A DNA stretch of 64,000 bases, taken from UMGS1668 sp035447605. Its GTDB lineage: Bacteria; Bacillota; Clostridia; Oscillospirales; Ruminococcaceae. Numbering within the stretch: the stretch's first letter is position 1; the number at the start of each line of letters is the position of its first letter. Of this stretch, positions 39,603-47,995 are shown in pieces. The DNA is taken from the NCBI GenBank assembly GCA_035447605.1, contig DAOTHJ010000007.1, positions 9,847 to 73,846 of the forward strand. The letters run 5' to 3'. Both the position numbers and the translations under genes were made by a program. Under the pieces are notes generated by a model. It had not been told where the DNA came from. It saw only the letters and a program-made list of their open reading frames with translations, and did not search any database.

Positions 39603-40667
39603 TCACAGCCGGATTAATTTTTTTTCGCTCCTGGTGATGACGTCGCAGCCGTCCTCGGTGACCTGCACGATATCCTCGATCCGTACGCCGAAGCGGCCCT
39701 CAAGATAGATGCCCGGTTCCACGCTCATGACGAGGCCCGGAACGGTTACATCGCTGCAGGTCGGCGAAAAACGCGGATCTTCGTGGATCTCAAGCCCAAG
39801 GGAATGTCCCAGCCCGTGGCCGAATTTGCCTTCGTAGCCGGCCCCGTAAATCATGTCGCGGGCGACGGCGTCGATCTCGTCGCAGGGAATGCCTGCGCGC
39901 ACGGCGGCCTCGGCGGCGGTCTGCGCCCGAAGGACGAGCTCATAGACCGATTCCTGTTCCTCCGTGATTTTGCCGACGGCGACCGTTCTCGTCATATCGG
40001 AGCAATAGCCGTTGACGGAGGCGCCGAAATCCATCGTGACGAAGTCGCCCTCTTTGATGACGTTTGTCCCCGGAACGGCGTGCGGCATCGAGCCGTTGGC
40101 GCCGGCGGCAAGGATAGTCTCAAAAGCAAGGCCCGTTGCGCCGTGCTTCAGCATATGAAAATCCAGCTCGAGCTGCAAATCCTTTTCGGAGAGGCCGGGC
40201 CGGATCTGTTCCAGCATATGAAGAAACGTCTGATCGGTGATGGCCTGGGCCGCGCGGATCTGTTCCATCTCATCGGGGGTCTTGACCCGGCGCTGATTTA
40301 AAATAATATAGTTGAGGCGCGGATCGTCCTTCAACTCGACGTTCAGTACCTTGCGCAGGCTGAAGAGTTTTTCAACCGTCATGTAGCCCGATTCGATGCC
40401 GACGGTTTTCACATGATGCTCCTCGAAATATTCGTTGAGCTGCGAGGTCAGGTCGCCCATCAGAACGACGTGCGCGTCGGTGATCGTGCGGATGCCAACT
40501 TCGATGTAGCGGGAATCCAGAAAGATGGTCGCGTCATCCCTTGTGACGAGCAGCACGCCCGCGCTGGAGTTAAATCCAGTGTAATATCTGCGGTTGACGG
40601 CCGAATTGATAAATGCGGCGTCCAGATCCTCCGGGAGTTCCCCGGCAAGGCGTTTGATTCTGTCCAT
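39603..40667 (-). CDS. M24-family Xaa-Pro aminopeptidase
   Basis: The 354-aa metallopeptidase has an N-terminal creatinase-like domain (AAFINSAVNRRYYTGFNSSA) and a pita-bread catalytic domain. Metal ligands are in VTMDFGASVNGYCSDMTRT, GHGLGHSLGLEIHEDPRF and MVMSVEPGIYLEGRFGVRIED-like ends. It cuts amino-terminal residues before proline. The ATG follows ATGGAGGCATCTT. It is cotranscribed with yqeG, 22 bases away, and precedes efp, linking it to proline-related translation by neighbourhood only. Confidence 0.92.
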   Translation of the reverse strand: MDRIKRLAGELPEDLDAAFINSAVNRRYYTGFNSSAGVLLVTRDDATIFLDSRYIEVGIRTITDAHVVLMGDLTSQLNEYFEEHHVKTVGIESGYMTVEKLFSLRKVLNVELKDDPRLNYIILNQRRVKTPDEMEQIRAAQAITDQTFLHMLEQIRPGLSEKDLQLELDFHMLKHGATGLAFETILAAGANGSMPHAVPGTNVIKEGDFVTMDFGASVNGYCSDMTRTVAVGKITEEQESVYELVLRAQTAAEAAVRAGIPCDEIDAVARDMIYGAGYEGKFGHGLGHSLGLEIHEDPRFSPTCSDVTVPGLVMSVEPGIYLEGRFGVRIEDIVQVTEDGCDVITRSEKKLIRL

Positions 40668-40689
40668 AAGATGCCTCCATAAGATGCGT

Positions 40690-41166
40690 TTATTCGATAA
40701 TGAAGCGCTCCAGCCAACGTTTCATGCGGAAAAAGACCGTTTCCTCTGGACGGATGGGCTTGGTCAGAAAGACCTTTGCGCCGAAATACCTGCCGCCGAT
40801 GAGATCCGTGAAGAGCTGATCTCCGACGACGACGGCATCCTTCGGCGGGACGCCCAAAAGCAGGCACGCTCTGCGGAATCCGTAGGGGAGCGGCTTTCTT
40901 CCGTTTTCGACATAAGGCAGACCGAGCTTTTTTGCGAAGGGAGCGATCCGCTCGGCACTGTTGTTGGAGACGATGACCATCGGGAACCCGGCCGCCTGCA
41001 TTTTGGCGATCCACTCGGGCACGCCCTTGAGCGGTTTCTGGGAGCCGTGGGTGGAGAGGGTATTGTCGACGTCAAGAATCAGTGCCTTTCCGCCGACGGC
41101 GCGCACATCCTCCGGCGTGATGCCGGTGACTCTGCGAAAACGGTGTTTCGGCCGATAAATTGCCAT
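40690..41166 (-). CDS. yqeG: YqeG-family HAD phosphatase
   Basis: The 158-aa product is a HAD IIIA-type phosphatase: ALILDVDNTLSTHGSQKPL carries the nucleophile pattern DxDxT, with MVIVSNNSAERI and DAVVVGDQLFTDLIGG as later motifs. Family members act on small phosphate esters; a mitochondrial relative dephosphorylates phosphatidylglycerol-phosphate. The bacterial substrate is unclear. The ATG follows GGAAGGAG. It is first in a small run with the M24 peptidase and efp. Confidence 0.9.
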   Translation of the reverse strand: MAIYRPKHRFRRVTGITPEDVRAVGGKALILDVDNTLSTHGSQKPLKGVPEWIAKMQAAGFPMVIVSNNSAERIAPFAKKLGLPYVENGRKPLPYGFRRACLLLGVPPKDAVVVGDQLFTDLIGGRYFGAKVFLTKPIRPEETVFFRMKRWLERFIIE

Positions 41167-41205
41167 CTTTCTCCTTCCTTTTCATAAAAGGTTCCTTTCC
41201 GGATG

Positions 41206-41240
41206 GAAATAAGAAAGCGGACGGCAAACGCCATCCGCCT
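41206..41240 (-). terminator. rpsU terminator
   Basis: GCGGACGGC (41217-41225) pairs with GCCATCCGC (41230-41238) with one mismatch. TTTCTTATTT follows on the minus strand, 14 bases after the rpsU stop. Confidence 0.75.
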
Positions 41241-41253
41241 TCCGCGTAAGCTA

Positions 41254-41427
41254 TTAATATTTGCGCTTCCGGGCGGCCTCGGATTTCTTTTTGCGTTTTA
41301 CCGAAGGCTTCTCGTATGCTTCTCTCTTTCTGACTTCCGCGAGGACGCCAGAGCGAGCGCACTGACGTTTAAAGCGTCTGAGAGCGCTGTCCAAAGACTC
41401 ATTTTCTTTGACATGAACTTCTGCCAT
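41254..41427 (-). CDS. rpsU: ribosomal protein bS21
   Basis: The 57-aa small-subunit protein starts MAEVHVKENESLDSALRRFK and ends with a basic KPSVKRKKKSEAARKRK tail, the normal S21 form. GGAGGGAAATCAGG lies before the ATG. The frame extends further up but the normal length sets the start. A perfect promoter and a leader hairpin precede it. It is transcribed alone, ended by the terminator at 41206-41240. Confidence 0.96.
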   Translation of the reverse strand: MAEVHVKENESLDSALRRFKRQCARSGVLAEVRKREAYEKPSVKRKKKSEAARKRKY

Positions 41428-41505
41428 TACCTGATTTCCCTCCTTCGCCTCAAAGGCCGGAGTTAAAGGGCATTTTTGCCCTCCGTACATAAATGTAACG
41501 GGATT

Positions 41506-41534
41506 ATTATATTACTTGCGTTCTTGCGTGTCAA
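41506..41534 (-). promoter_or_regulatory. rpsU promoter
   Basis: On the minus strand TTGACA (41529-41534) and TATAAT (41506-41511) are both perfect and 17 bases apart. The leader contains the hairpin GGGCAAAAATGCCC (near 41467-41480). Confidence 0.93.
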
Positions 41535-41600
41535 GTGGAAATCCCGCCGAAAAGATTTTTTCCTCTGCCGAAAATTTGCAGATTCGACAACCGCGAAGAT

Positions 41601-44000
41601 TTATTTTGCAACGAAGTTGACAAGCTTGCCGGGTACGCAGATCTCTTTGACGACGGTCTTTCCGTCGAGCTGATCGGCAACGGCCGCTTTGGCGGCGGCA
41701 AGCGTCGCTTCCTCGCCGGCATCCGCGTCGATCATGATGTGGGCTTTGATCTTTCCGCAGACCTGGACCACGATCTCGACGGTCTGCTCGACGCATTTTT
41801 TCTCGTCGTACTGGGGCCATGGCTGTTTGCAGAGCAGCTCCCTGCCGCCGAGAATCTGCCAGAGCTCCTCGGTGACGTGCGGAGCGAACGGACTCAGCAG
41901 CGTGAGCAGGAGCTTGTATTCCTCCTCCGTGACGGAACCGGTATCACTGAGATCGTTGAGCAGCGTCATCATCGCGGCGATCGCGGTGTTGGCCTTGAGG
42001 CCGTCGATATCCTCGCCGACCTTTTTGATCGTGCGGTGGAATTCGCCCTCAAACTGCGGGCGGATGACGCCGGGGGTCATGATATCCTGCAATGCCCAGA
42101 TGCGGTCGAGGAAGCGTTTGCATCCTTTGATCGAACTGGTGCTCCACGGGGCGGCCTTCTCAAAGTCGCCGATAAACATCTCATAGAGACGCAGCGTGTC
42201 GGCACCGTAGTCGCGGATCACGTCGTCCGGGTTGACCACGTTGCCGCGGGATTTGGACATCTTCTCGCCGTTCTCGCCGAGGATCATGCCGTGGCTCGTG
42301 CGCTTGGCATAGGGCTCCGGGCAGGAGACGACGCCGATATCGTACAGGAATTTGTGCCAGAAGCGGGAGTAGAGCAGGTGCAGCGTCGTGTGCTCCATGC
42401 CGCCGTTGTACCAGTCGACCGGAAGCCAGTAATCGAGGGCCTCCTTGGCGCCGACGCCGTCCGCGCAGTGCGGATCGCAGTAGCGCATGAAGTACCAGCT
42501 CGAGCCGGCCCACTGCGGCATCGTATCGGTTTCGCGCTTCGCGGGTCCGCCGCAGCAGGGGCAGGTGGTGCTGACCCAGCCGTCCATTTTGGAGAGCGGG
42601 CTCTCGCCGGTATCGGTCGGCTCGTAGGATTCCACGTCCGGGAGCAGAAGCGGCAGTTCCGATTCCGGAATCGGCTGCCAGCCGCATTTCTCACAGTAGA
42701 CCATCGGGATCGGCTCGCCCCAGTATCTCTGGCGGCTGAAAACCCAGTCGCGGAGCTTGTAGTTGGTCTTCGGGTGGGCTTTGCCCTCTTTTTCGAGGAA
42801 TTCCGTGACGGCCTTTTTCGCCTCGGCGACGGTCATGCCGTCGAGGAAGCCGGAGTTGACGAGGATGCCGGTGGCACAGTCGGTGAACGCCTCTTTTTCG
42901 ACGTCGCCGCCCTTGACGACCTCGACGATCGGCAGACCAAACTTTTTGGCAAAATCCCAGTCGCGGGTGTCGTGCGCCGGAACCGCCATGATGGCGCCGG
43001 TGCCGTAGCTCATCAAGACATAATCGGAGATGAAGATCGGGATCTCGCGGCCGTTAACCGGGTTGATACCCCGGACGCCCCGGATCTCGACGCCGGTCTT
43101 ATCCTTGACCAGCTCAGAGCGCTCAAAATCGCTCTTTGCGGCGGCCTGCTGCTGATAGGCGCGGATCTCGTCCATGTTGGCGATCTTCGGCGCCCATGTT
43201 TCAATGTAAGGATGCTCCGGCGAGATGACCATGTAGGTGGCGCCGAAAAGGGTATCCGGCCGGGTGGTGTAGACGGTCAGGATGTCGCCGGCGGTGGTGG
43301 AGAAATCGACCTCCGCGCCGGTACTCCGGCCGATCCAGTTGATCTGGCTCGTCTTGACGCGCTCAATATAGTCAACGGTGGAGAGATCGTTGATCAGGCG
43401 GTCGGCGTATTCGGTGATCTTGAGCATCCACTGGCTCTTGACCTTGTGGACGACCGGGCTCCCGCAGCGCTCGCAGACGCCCTCGACCACTTCCTCGTTG
43501 GCGAGCACGCATTTGCAGCCGGTGCACCAGTTGACGGACATCTCCTTTTTATAGGCGAGGCCGTGCTTATAGAGCTGAAGGAAGATCCACTGCGTCCATT
43601 TGTAATAGTTCGGGTCGGTCGTGTTGATCTCACGGTCCCAGTCGAACGAAAAGCCCAGAGATTTGAGCTGATCTTTAAAATGGGCGATATTCTGCTTTGT
43701 GACGATTTTCGGATGGATGTGGTTTTTGATGGCGAAGTTCTCGGTCGGCAGGCCGAAGGCATCCCATCCCATCGGATAGAGGACGTTATAGCCCTGCATC
43801 CGCTTCTTTCTGGCGACGAGGTCGAGCGCCGTATAGGAGCGCGGATGGCCGACGTGCAGCCCCTGTCCTGACGGATAGGGGAACTCAACCAGCGCGTAAT
43901 ACTTCGGCCTCGAATAGTCGTTCACCGCGGCAAACGGCTTCTGCTCGTCCCAGATCTTCTGCCACTTCTTTTCGATCTCCGCAAAATCGTACCCTTTCAT
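41601..44000 (-). CDS. leuS: leucyl-tRNA synthetase
   Basis: The 799-aa class I synthetase has the HIGH-type motif EFPYPSGQGLHVGHPRSYTA and the KMSKS motif GENGEKMSKSRGN. The editing domain has TTRPDTLFGATYM and SYGTGAIMAVPAHD; the zinc-binding/insert segment has CTGCKCVLANEEVV. The anticodon and C-terminal domains end CVPGKLVNFVAK. The start at 44000 has GGAGGCGTCATA in front; the upstream 99 codons are not synthetase-like. No T-box is seen before it. It is the last gene of the group running from ftsY. Confidence 0.97.
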   Translation of the reverse strand: MKGYDFAEIEKKWQKIWDEQKPFAAVNDYSRPKYYALVEFPYPSGQGLHVGHPRSYTALDLVARKKRMQGYNVLYPMGWDAFGLPTENFAIKNHIHPKIVTKQNIAHFKDQLKSLGFSFDWDREINTTDPNYYKWTQWIFLQLYKHGLAYKKEMSVNWCTGCKCVLANEEVVEGVCERCGSPVVHKVKSQWMLKITEYADRLINDLSTVDYIERVKTSQINWIGRSTGAEVDFSTTAGDILTVYTTRPDTLFGATYMVISPEHPYIETWAPKIANMDEIRAYQQQAAAKSDFERSELVKDKTGVEIRGVRGINPVNGREIPIFISDYVLMSYGTGAIMAVPAHDTRDWDFAKKFGLPIVEVVKGGDVEKEAFTDCATGILVNSGFLDGMTVAEAKKAVTEFLEKEGKAHPKTNYKLRDWVFSRQRYWGEPIPMVYCEKCGWQPIPESELPLLLPDVESYEPTDTGESPLSKMDGWVSTTCPCCGGPAKRETDTMPQWAGSSWYFMRYCDPHCADGVGAKEALDYWLPVDWYNGGMEHTTLHLLYSRFWHKFLYDIGVVSCPEPYAKRTSHGMILGENGEKMSKSRGNVVNPDDVIRDYGADTLRLYEMFIGDFEKAAPWSTSSIKGCKRFLDRIWALQDIMTPGVIRPQFEGEFHRTIKKVGEDIDGLKANTAIAAMMTLLNDLSDTGSVTEEEYKLLLTLLSPFAPHVTEELWQILGGRELLCKQPWPQYDEKKCVEQTVEIVVQVCGKIKAHIMIDADAGEEATLAAAKAAVADQLDGKTVVKEICVPGKLVNFVAK

Positions 44001-44146
44001 TATGACGCCTCCAAAAAACAGGTCTCGGCAGCGCGGGCCGCCGGTTCTCTTACCAAAATCCGCCCCGCCGGGTACGGAGACACAGCTCCGCGCCGACGGG
44101 GGGCAAAAACTCAAAAATGCATACCCGGAACGATCTCGTCCGGCTT

Positions 44147-44527
44147 TTATCTTTCGGCGGGTTTCTCCGGCTCTTCCTGCTTGAAGCCGACCTCTTCCAC
44201 CTTCGCGTCGCTCCAGAGGCGCTCCAAAGAATAGAACTGCCTCGTCTCCTCGTAGAAAATGTGAACGATGACGTCCGTATAATCCATCAGGACCCATTTC
44301 GCGGAGGAGTAGCCTTCGATTCTTCTCGGAGCGATGCCGTCCTCGTGGCCGATCCGGAAATCGATCTCGTCGGCGAGCGCCTGCACGAGGCTTGAGTTGT
44401 TCGCCGAGGCCAGCACAAAATAGTCGCCCAGCGAACTGATCTCTTTTATTTTGAGTACGCGGATGTCCGTGGCCTTTTTGCTGTCAAGGATCGTCGCGAT
44501 CTTTTTTGCAAGTTCATAGGATTCCAT
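44147..44527 (-). CDS. rsfS: ribosome silencing factor RsfS
   Basis: The 126-aa product binds uL14 and prevents subunit joining in stationary phase. It shows KKATDIRVLKIKEISSLGDY, FVLASANNSSLVQALADEI and GYSSAKWVLMDYTDVIVHIF, with FYSLERLWSDAK, the standard RsfS pattern. A short Lys/Glu/Pro tail ends it. The ATG has GGGAGTAAATT upstream. It lies 3 bases after yqeK. Confidence 0.95.
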   Translation of the reverse strand: MESYELAKKIATILDSKKATDIRVLKIKEISSLGDYFVLASANNSSLVQALADEIDFRIGHEDGIAPRRIEGYSSAKWVLMDYTDVIVHIFYEETRQFYSLERLWSDAKVEEVGFKQEEPEKPAER

Positions 44528-44530
44528 AAT

Positions 44531-45166
44531 TTACTCCCTTTCTTCATCCGGGCAGGTGACGATGACGTCCCGATATTCTTCCAAAAGGTCCTCGGTCTCC
44601 TTGGTGACCGGAAGTCCCTTCTTCCGGAGGTCGCCGGAGATCCACTGAATCGAGTAGGCAAGCGCCTTTTCGGGCTCTTCTTCGGTCAGCTTCCGCAGCC
44701 AGACGCTGCCCGGATATTCCCGGTCGGCGCTCGTGAGATCCGCCATGTAGACCGTTTTCTCGAGCGGGGACATGCCGCCTCTGCCGGAGGTGTGGTAGCG
44801 CACGGCGTTGAGGATGTCTCCGTCGGTCACGCCGAGCTTGTCCCGTATGTAGACGAAGCCGGCTGCGGAGTGCCAGAGGGCGGGGGAGGCTTCCAGATTC
44901 TTGTCGAAAATTATACCACCCGCCAAAGCCGTTTGCAACTGCTCCTCCGAGGGGCTGCATTTGCAGATGTCGTGTACAAGCCCCGCAAAGCCGGCTTTTC
45001 CGGGATCGGCGCCGTATTTCGGCGCGAGCAGGAGGGCCCGCTCGGCGACGAGCAGGGAATGGCGCAGCCGCTTTTCCGACAGCCGCTCCCGGAGCAGATC
45101 CATGACTTTTTCCGTGTCCAGTTTGCAATATTCGGAACAATCTATACGGTTTGTCAAATTTTCCAC
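44531..45166 (-). CDS. yqeK: YqeK-family HD phosphohydrolase
   Basis: The 211-aa product has the HD metal-site pattern: RHSLLVAERALLLAPKYG, GLVHDICKCS, a WHSAAG segment and AVRYHTSGRGGMS. This family hydrolyses diadenosine tetraphosphate in Bacillota. It sits next to rsfS and near nadD, the usual arrangement. The start is the GTG of MENLTNRID with AAGAG near it; a TTG three codons on is possible, so the exact N-terminus is uncertain. Confidence 0.93.
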   Translation of the reverse strand: MENLTNRIDCSEYCKLDTEKVMDLLRERLSEKRLRHSLLVAERALLLAPKYGADPGKAGFAGLVHDICKCSPSEEQLQTALAGGIIFDKNLEASPALWHSAAGFVYIRDKLGVTDGDILNAVRYHTSGRGGMSPLEKTVYMADLTSADREYPGSVWLRKLTEEEPEKALAYSIQWISGDLRKKGLPVTKETEDLLEEYRDVIVTCPDEERE

Positions 45167-45210
45167 AGATTTTTCTCTTTTCTTACAGGGGATAACCGCC
45201 TGCGCGGGAA

Positions 45211-46251
45211 TCAGGAGCCCGACTCGGCGGAGGTCTCTTCGGCTTCGGAGGCCGGTTCCTCCGGGTAGGTCGCGATGGATTCAATCAGCGCCTTTTTATA
45301 GTAGCCGCGGCCCTCGTCGACCAGCGTGAGGTCGCCGTTTTCGATCCGGAAGGTGGCGTAGAACCAGTCCTCATAGGCGCCCTTGAAATTGACCTGAAGG
45401 ATGCCGTTTTCCCGCAGGAGAATCGAATCGAAGTAGCCGGCGTTTTCGGCGATCTCGTCGAGCTTCTCCTCGCTCGCGTTGGGATAGTATTTTTCGAGCA
45501 GGGTCTCGGTCAGGCCGTTGTAATAGATCTCGTTGACAAAGTCCGCACCGGCGGGATAGGCCTTGAGATCGGAGCGATGCAGGTCGTCGCGGGCGCCGTA
45601 TTCGCGGAATTCGCCGTCCTCATAATAGAACCAGTAAGGTTTGAGCGTCGGTTCCTCGGCGGCGGATTCCTCCTCGTCGACGTAGCGGTCATAGGAGAGA
45701 TCCCAGGCGGTGAAATCGCCGTTTTCATCCTGAGAGAAATTCCGCACTTTGCCGGAGAGGGCGGGCTGATAGACCTTGCTGTTTTCCACGCCGAAGATGT
45801 AGGTGAGCCCCATGTCTCCGCTCTGGTTGATCAGCACAAGCGCGCCGCCCGGGAGTTCGGCCAGTTCCGGATAGGTGTAACTGCCTATGCTCAGCATCTC
45901 GACGGCATAATCCTTCGTCACAAACCATGCGCTCCCGACGAAGCCGCCGTTTGCGTCCGTGGTGCCGGATTCCGCCGTAAAGCCGAAGGCCTCGGAGGTA
46001 CCGTCCCCGTCGAAATCGCGGCATTCAAACCAGAGAATGCTGCCCTCGGCGTAGCTTTTCAGCACAGTGCGAAGCGCATCTTCCGTGCCGGCATCGTCCG
46101 GTTCATTCGCCATAGGCTCCACCTTGCCGACAAACTTGTCGAGCAGGCCCGTGTAGCCGTCCCGGAGCTCGGCAAATTTTCCGGAGCATCCGACGAACAG
46201 CAGCGCGAGCACGACGGCGGCGATGAGCACGGGTATCAGTTTTCTGAGCAT
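45211..46251 (-). CDS. lipoprotein of unknown function
   Basis: The 346-aa product has an N-terminal lipobox: LRKLIPVLIAAVVLALLFVG, then CSGK at about residue 22. The mature part is acidic and beta-rich, with a calcium-loop-like segment RDFDGDGTSEAFGFTAESG and several Tyr/Trp-rich strands. Nothing identifies the function. The ATG at 46251 has GGAGG 7 bases before it. It takes the place between nadD and yqeK where many Clostridia have nothing or an LCP-family gene. The C-terminal 20 residues are Glu/Ser/Ala-rich. Confidence 0.75.
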   Translation of the reverse strand: MLRKLIPVLIAAVVLALLFVGCSGKFAELRDGYTGLLDKFVGKVEPMANEPDDAGTEDALRTVLKSYAEGSILWFECRDFDGDGTSEAFGFTAESGTTDANGGFVGSAWFVTKDYAVEMLSIGSYTYPELAELPGGALVLINQSGDMGLTYIFGVENSKVYQPALSGKVRNFSQDENGDFTAWDLSYDRYVDEEESAAEEPTLKPYWFYYEDGEFREYGARDDLHRSDLKAYPAGADFVNEIYYNGLTETLLEKYYPNASEEKLDEIAENAGYFDSILLRENGILQVNFKGAYEDWFYATFRIENGDLTLVDEGRGYYKKALIESIATYPEEPASEAEETSAESGS

Positions 46252-46294
46252 TTGCATTCCTCCTGTTGGGGAAAATGGTTACCGATACGATAAA

Positions 46295-46894
46295 TTATAA
46301 GCAGTATAGGCCATGTTCCCAAATATATTCCGCCACATCCTCCGGTACGGCGTAGGAGATATCCTCTCCCTCACGCACTTTTTCCCGGATTTGGGTGGAT
46401 GAAATTTCGCAGACGTCGATCGGCAGGATTCTCACTTCGGCGCCCTCGCTCATCAGCTCGCCTGCCTTGGCGGTCAGGACGTTTTCTTCTTCCCAGGTTC
46501 TCGGCGCGCAGACCAGCACTGCCTTTTCGATGATGCGGTGCCAGTTGTGCCAGTCCTCAAAGGAGAGCAGCATGTCGCCGCCGACGAGAAGACAGAATTC
46601 ATCCTCCGGGTAAAGCTCCGAGAGCTCCTCCAGCGTATCGGAGGTGTAGCTCGGGCCTCCCCGTTGGATCTCCAGATCGCTGACCTCAATGCGCGGGTCG
46701 CCCGTGAAGGCGATCCGGCACATGGCGAGGCGATCCTCCGCCGGGGCAAGCTGCGGGGCATCCTTATGCGGCGGCAGAAAATTCGGGATAATCAGCAGCC
46801 GGTCGGGATTTATCTCTTCCAGGAATGTTTTTGCAGCGTTGACGTGCCCGTTATGTACGGGATCGAAGCTGCCGCCGAAAATTCCGGTTTTCAA
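46295..46894 (-). CDS. nadD: nicotinate-nucleotide adenylyltransferase
   Basis: This 199-aa NAD-biosynthesis enzyme makes nicotinate adenine dinucleotide. It has GIFGGSFDPVHNGHVNAA at the start, FLPPHKDAPQLAPAEDRLAM, LLVGGDMLLSFEDWHNW, and ISSTQIREKV near the end, the complete NadD set. ATG with GGAAGG upstream. It follows yhbY by 14 bases, which together with yqeK and rsfS gives the usual Bacillota order. Confidence 0.96.
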   Translation of the reverse strand: MKTGIFGGSFDPVHNGHVNAAKTFLEEINPDRLLIIPNFLPPHKDAPQLAPAEDRLAMCRIAFTGDPRIEVSDLEIQRGGPSYTSDTLEELSELYPEDEFCLLVGGDMLLSFEDWHNWHRIIEKAVLVCAPRTWEEENVLTAKAGELMSEGAEVRILPIDVCEISSTQIREKVREGEDISYAVPEDVAEYIWEHGLYCL

Positions 46895-46908
46895 AGCAAG
46901 CCTTCCTT

Positions 46909-47205
46909 TCAGCCTTTCAAAACGAGTTTCGGGTCCTTCAGGTTCCGCTTGTAGACGACGAAGCGGCGGCCGATGACCTGCACCGGCTCACAGCCCGGGA
47001 TGGCCGCCAGCGCGAGGGCAATGGCCTCTTTTGAAGAGACCGGCGAGGTCTCCAATACGGAGACCTTGACAAGCTCCCTCGCCTCCAGCGCCTGTGCGAG
47101 GTTCTGGATGATGTTTTCGTTGACGCCCTCCTTGCCGATCTGAAGGACCGCGGGGATGCCGTTTGCAAGTCCGCGCAGAAACGCGCGCTGTTTGGCAGTA
47201 ATCAT
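46909..47205 (-). CDS. yhbY: YhbY-type CRM-domain RNA-binding protein
   Basis: The 98-aa product is one CRM domain: ITAKQRAFLRGLANGIPAVL, QIGKEGVNENIIQNLAQALE, then the GxxG-like IPGCEPVQVIGRRFVVYKRN. It binds precursor ribosomal RNA and helps assembly. The start at 47205 follows AAAGGAAAGG; the earlier frame adds an unrelated leader. Just before nadD. Confidence 0.94.
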   Translation of the reverse strand: MITAKQRAFLRGLANGIPAVLQIGKEGVNENIIQNLAQALEARELVKVSVLETSPVSSKEAIALALAAIPGCEPVQVIGRRFVVYKRNLKDPKLVLKG

Positions 47206-47321
47206 AAACAGCCTTTCCTTTTCTTTTATGAAAATATAAAATGGGAATTTTCGTTTTTCACAATCACAGCATCTTTGCATGCGGCGTCTTGTGCCGGAGG
47301 CATTCCGGGAGAATCGTTTTT

Positions 47322-47927
47322 TTACGGAGAAGATTTCTTCGCCGGCTCCTGTTTTAAAAGCTCCGCGAGATTTCTGAGCGCGGTCCCTCTGTGGCTGACG
47401 GCGTCCTTTTCCTCCGGGGGAAGCGTGGCGAAGCTCTTTCCTTTATAAATGAAAATCGGATCGTAACCGAAACCGCCGCTGCCGTCCTTTTGAAAGGCGA
47501 TCGAACCGTCACAGCGGCCCTCGGCCAGCAGCATTCCGCCGTCCGGCCGGCAGAGTACGATTGCGCAGGCAAAATGTGCGCCGCGTTTTTCGGCCGGAAC
47601 GCCGTCGAGCGCCCGGAGCAGCTTTTCGATGCACATATCCGGCGTGCCGTGCTCTCCGGCGTACCGCGCGGTGTAGACCCCGGGCGCGCCGTTCAAATAA
47701 TCGACGCAGAGCCCGCTGTCGTCGCCGATGGCGGCCAGCCCGGAGGCTTCGCAGACGGCCTTTGCTTTTAAAACGGCGTTTTCCGCAAAGGTGGCGCCGG
47801 TCTCCTCGATCTCGTCGGGGCAGCCGGCCTCCTCGGCGGAGACGGCCTCGTATCCCAGCGGCGCGAGCATCCGGCGAAACTCCGCCAGTTTGCCCGGGTT
47901 GTGTGTCGCGATGATGATGGTTTCCAT
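47322..47927 (-). CDS. rdgB: XTP/dITP diphosphatase, RdgB/Ham1 family
   Basis: The 201-aa house-cleaning enzyme removes ITP and XTP from nucleotide pools. Motifs: IIATHNPGKLAEFRRML at the N-terminus, ETGATFAENAVLKA, GDDSGLCVDYLNGAPGVYTA and GGFGYDPIFIYKGKSFA. All catalytic residues are apparent. Start at ATG METIII, with a weak AAAGA site; a TTG seven codons earlier is possible. Placed between ftsY and yhbY on the same strand. Confidence 0.95.
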   Translation of the reverse strand: METIIIATHNPGKLAEFRRMLAPLGYEAVSAEEAGCPDEIEETGATFAENAVLKAKAVCEASGLAAIGDDSGLCVDYLNGAPGVYTARYAGEHGTPDMCIEKLLRALDGVPAEKRGAHFACAIVLCRPDGGMLLAEGRCDGSIAFQKDGSGGFGYDPIFIYKGKSFATLPPEEKDAVSHRGTALRNLAELLKQEPAKKSSP

Positions 47928-47995
47928 AATGCTATCTTTCTTTTGCAAAAATATTTTCCGCTTTCTCTGATTTTTAAAGCAGAGCCGGGCTTCAA

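Noticed and set aside
41535..43871. Long plus-strand frame opposite leuS
   Set aside because: The leuS motifs are all on the minus strand; the opposite frame has no recognisable domain.
44001..44146. Possible T-box before leuS
   Set aside because: The gap is 146 bases and shows no T-box bulge (TGG-type) sequence, specifier stem or terminator.
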